In this document: in pieces, positions 30,837-32,012 of the stretch | How positions within the stretch are numbered: position 1 is the stretch's first letter | How the letters are laid out: the number at the start of each line of letters is the position of its first letter | Assembly (NCBI RefSeq): GCF_026130045.1 | Contig: NZ_JAIBNX010000053.1 | Span: forward strand, 3,977 to 35,988 | Direction of reading: 5' to 3' | Length of the DNA: 32,012 nucleotides | Origin: Micromonospora sp. CPCC 205371 | Lineage (GTDB): Bacteria > Actinomycetota > Actinomycetes > Mycobacteriales > Micromonosporaceae | Notes under the pieces: model-generated | What the model saw: the letters and a program-made list of their open reading frames with translations, nothing else | Databases searched by the model: none | What the model was told of the DNA's origin: nothing | Position numbers and translations under genes: made by a program

Positions 30837-32012
30837 ATCGCCTTCTCCCGGCCGGCCCAGTACGGGTCGCGCAGGTGTCGCTTGTAGAGCTTGCCGTTCG
30901 GGTCGCGGGGCAGCTCGGCGACGTAGTCGACGCTGCGCGGCAGCTTGAAGCGGGCCAGCCGCTCGCCGAGGAACTCCAGCAGCTCGGCGGTCAGCTCCGG
31001 CCCGGGCGTGGCGCCGGGAACCGGCTGGACGACGGCCTTGACCTCCTCGCCCCACTCGTCGTGCGGGATGCCGAACACCGCCACGTCGTCCACCTTGGGG
31101 TGGCAGGCCAGCTCGGACTCGATCTCGGCCGGATAGATGTTCACGCCGCCCGAGATGATCATGTCACTGCGCCGGTCGCACAGGAACAGGTAGCCGTCGG
31201 CGTCCAGGTAACCGATGTCGCCGACGGTGAACAGCTTGCCCTTCCGGGAGGCACGGGTCTTCTCCGCGTCGCCGTGGTACTCGAACGTCGCGTCACCCAT
31301 CTGGAGGTACACCTGGCCGGGCTCCCCAACCGGCAGGTCGTCGCCGTTCTCGTCGAGGATGCGCACGGTGGACCCCGGCCACGCCTTGCCCACCGAACCC
31401 GGCCGGGCAAGCCACTCCTCGGCCGTGATGAGCGCGCCACCGCCCTCGGAAGCCGCGTAGTACTCCACGACGACCGGCCCCCACCACTCCAGCATCCGCC
31501 GCTTGACCTCCTGCGGGCACGGCGCGGCGCCGTGGATCATCACTCGCAGGGAAGACATGTCGTACCCCTTGCGCACCGGCTCCGGCAGCGCCAGCAGCCG
31601 CCGGAACTGGGTCGGCACCATGTGGCTGTGCGTAACCCGGTGCCGCTCGATGAGACGGAGCATCTCTTCCGGGTCCCAGCCGTCCATGACGACCACCGCA
31701 TGTCCGAACTGGACGGAGATGCCGGCGAAGTTCAGCACGGCGGTGTGATAGAGCGGCGAACCGCAGAGGTGCACGTGGTCGTCGAACGGCCGCAGCCCGA
31801 ACAGCCCGAAGAACCACACCGCGACCGGCATCACCTCGTCGGGGTCGGTGCCGGTCAGCGGCCGTCGTACTCCCTTGGGCCGGCCGGAGGTACCCGACGT
31901 GTAGACCATCGGGCCGCCGGATGTCCGGTCCGCGGGCCGGGCGTTGGCGCCGGCGCCCCCGCCTGGGGGGGGGGGGCGGCCCCCCCGCGCGGCCCCCCCC
32001 GCTCGCGCCCCC
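30833..32012 (-). CDS. Acyl-CoA synthetase (FadD-type), N-terminus beyond the window
   Basis: The C-terminal portion of an AMP-forming acyl-CoA ligase. The phosphate loop [12 protein letters not shown] follows the ATG at 31909, but the frame stays open upstream (ADRTSGGP precedes it), so the gene continues through a G/C patch and past the edge. Further motifs are [42 protein letters not shown] and the C-terminal Lys in [12 protein letters not shown]. It is a fatty-acid or steroid-acid CoA ligase of the FadD4/FadD17-like class; which acid cannot be told from the fragment. It is convergent with echA19. The right end of the coordinates is the window edge, not a start codon. Confidence 0.82.
   Translation of the reverse strand, partial: GARAGGAARGGRPPPPGGGAGANARPADRTSGGPMVYTSGTSGRPKGVRRPLTGTDPDEVMPVAVWFFGLFGLRPFDDHVHLCGSPLYHTAVLNFAGISVQFGHAVVVMDGWDPEEMLRLIERHRVTHSHMVPTQFRRLLALPEPVRKGYDMSSLRVMIHGAAPCPQEVKRRMLEWWGPVVVEYYAASEGGGALITAEEWLARPGSVGKAWPGSTVRILDENGDDLPVGEPGQVYLQMGDATFEYHGDAEKTRASRKGKLFTVGDIGYLDADGYLFLCDRRSDMIISGGVNIYPAEIESELACHPKVDDVAVFGIPHDEWGEEVKAVVQPVPGATPGPELTAELLEFLGERLARFKLPRSVDYVAELPRDPNGKLYKRHLRDPYWAGREKAI
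31945..32012. other. G/C homopolymer patch at the right edge
   Basis: Runs of up to about twelve G and repeated C blocks replace the expected coding sequence of the acyl-CoA ligase upstream of ADRTSGGP. It probably reflects a low-quality contig end. Confidence 0.6.

Overview
The window reads as high-GC actinobacterial chromosome (GTG and TTG starts are common, F420-dependent enzyme families are present, and many promoters look leaderless). Gene content and style suggest the Micromonosporaceae or a near relative; this is an inference, since there is no rRNA or marker gene here to settle it. Thirty protein-coding genes are supported. No tRNA, rRNA, CRISPR array, insertion sequence or integrase was seen. 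No gap between genes exceeds about 210 bases.

Region 1 (1-7.2 kb): two sugar-type ABC permeases (MalF-like, MalG-like), a convergent TrmB/LuxR two-HTH regulator, and a very large secreted subtilisin-type protease whose reading frame breaks in a C-rich low-complexity patch near 4.2 kb. A 52-residue zinc-ribbon gene overlaps the protease 3' end on the other strand.

Region 2 (7.2-13.1 kb): a mixed housekeeping and accessory stretch with a CGNR zinc-finger regulator, a VOC/glyoxalase-fold protein, a site-2 protease, an orphan 97-residue gene behind a perfect actinobacterial SOS (LexA) box, a PTH2-type peptidyl-tRNA hydrolase and a GH78 alpha-L-rhamnosidase with a LacI-type operator over its promoter. 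Two notable inverted repeats lie here: a 171-bp fold-back between the CGNR and VOC genes, and a 21-bp-arm hairpin at 9894-9950.

Region 3 (13.1-32.0 kb): a steroid (cholesterol-type) catabolic island. Its proteins resemble mycobacterial KstR and KstR2 regulon members: Rv3520c-like F420 oxidoreductase, a KstR2-like TetR, Rv3548c- and Rv3549c-like SDRs, EchA20, IpdA, IpdB, IpdC, FadA6, FadE29/ChsE2, FadE28/ChsE1, FadD19 and EchA19, plus an alcohol dehydrogenase, an aldehyde dehydrogenase, a PPOX-fold protein, a second nitronate-monooxygenase-family protein and another FadD. FadD19 activates the C26 side chain, EchA19 hydrates a side-chain enoyl-CoA, the FadE28/29 pair acts in the last side-chain cycle, and EchA20/IpdAB/IpdC/FadA6 act on the C and D rings. 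Five sites matching or nearly matching the KstR consensus TNNAACNNGTTNNA sit in the promoter regions of the island, and the TetR gene has a separate KstR2-like box in its own promoter.

Sequence quality: five G/C-homopolymer patches (about 1-64, 4200-4251, 24800-24890, 27700-27775 and 31945-32012) coincide with damaged protein conservation and look like assembly or base-calling errors. They cause the protease frameshift and the odd stretches in FadA6 and the second nitronate-monooxygenase-like protein.
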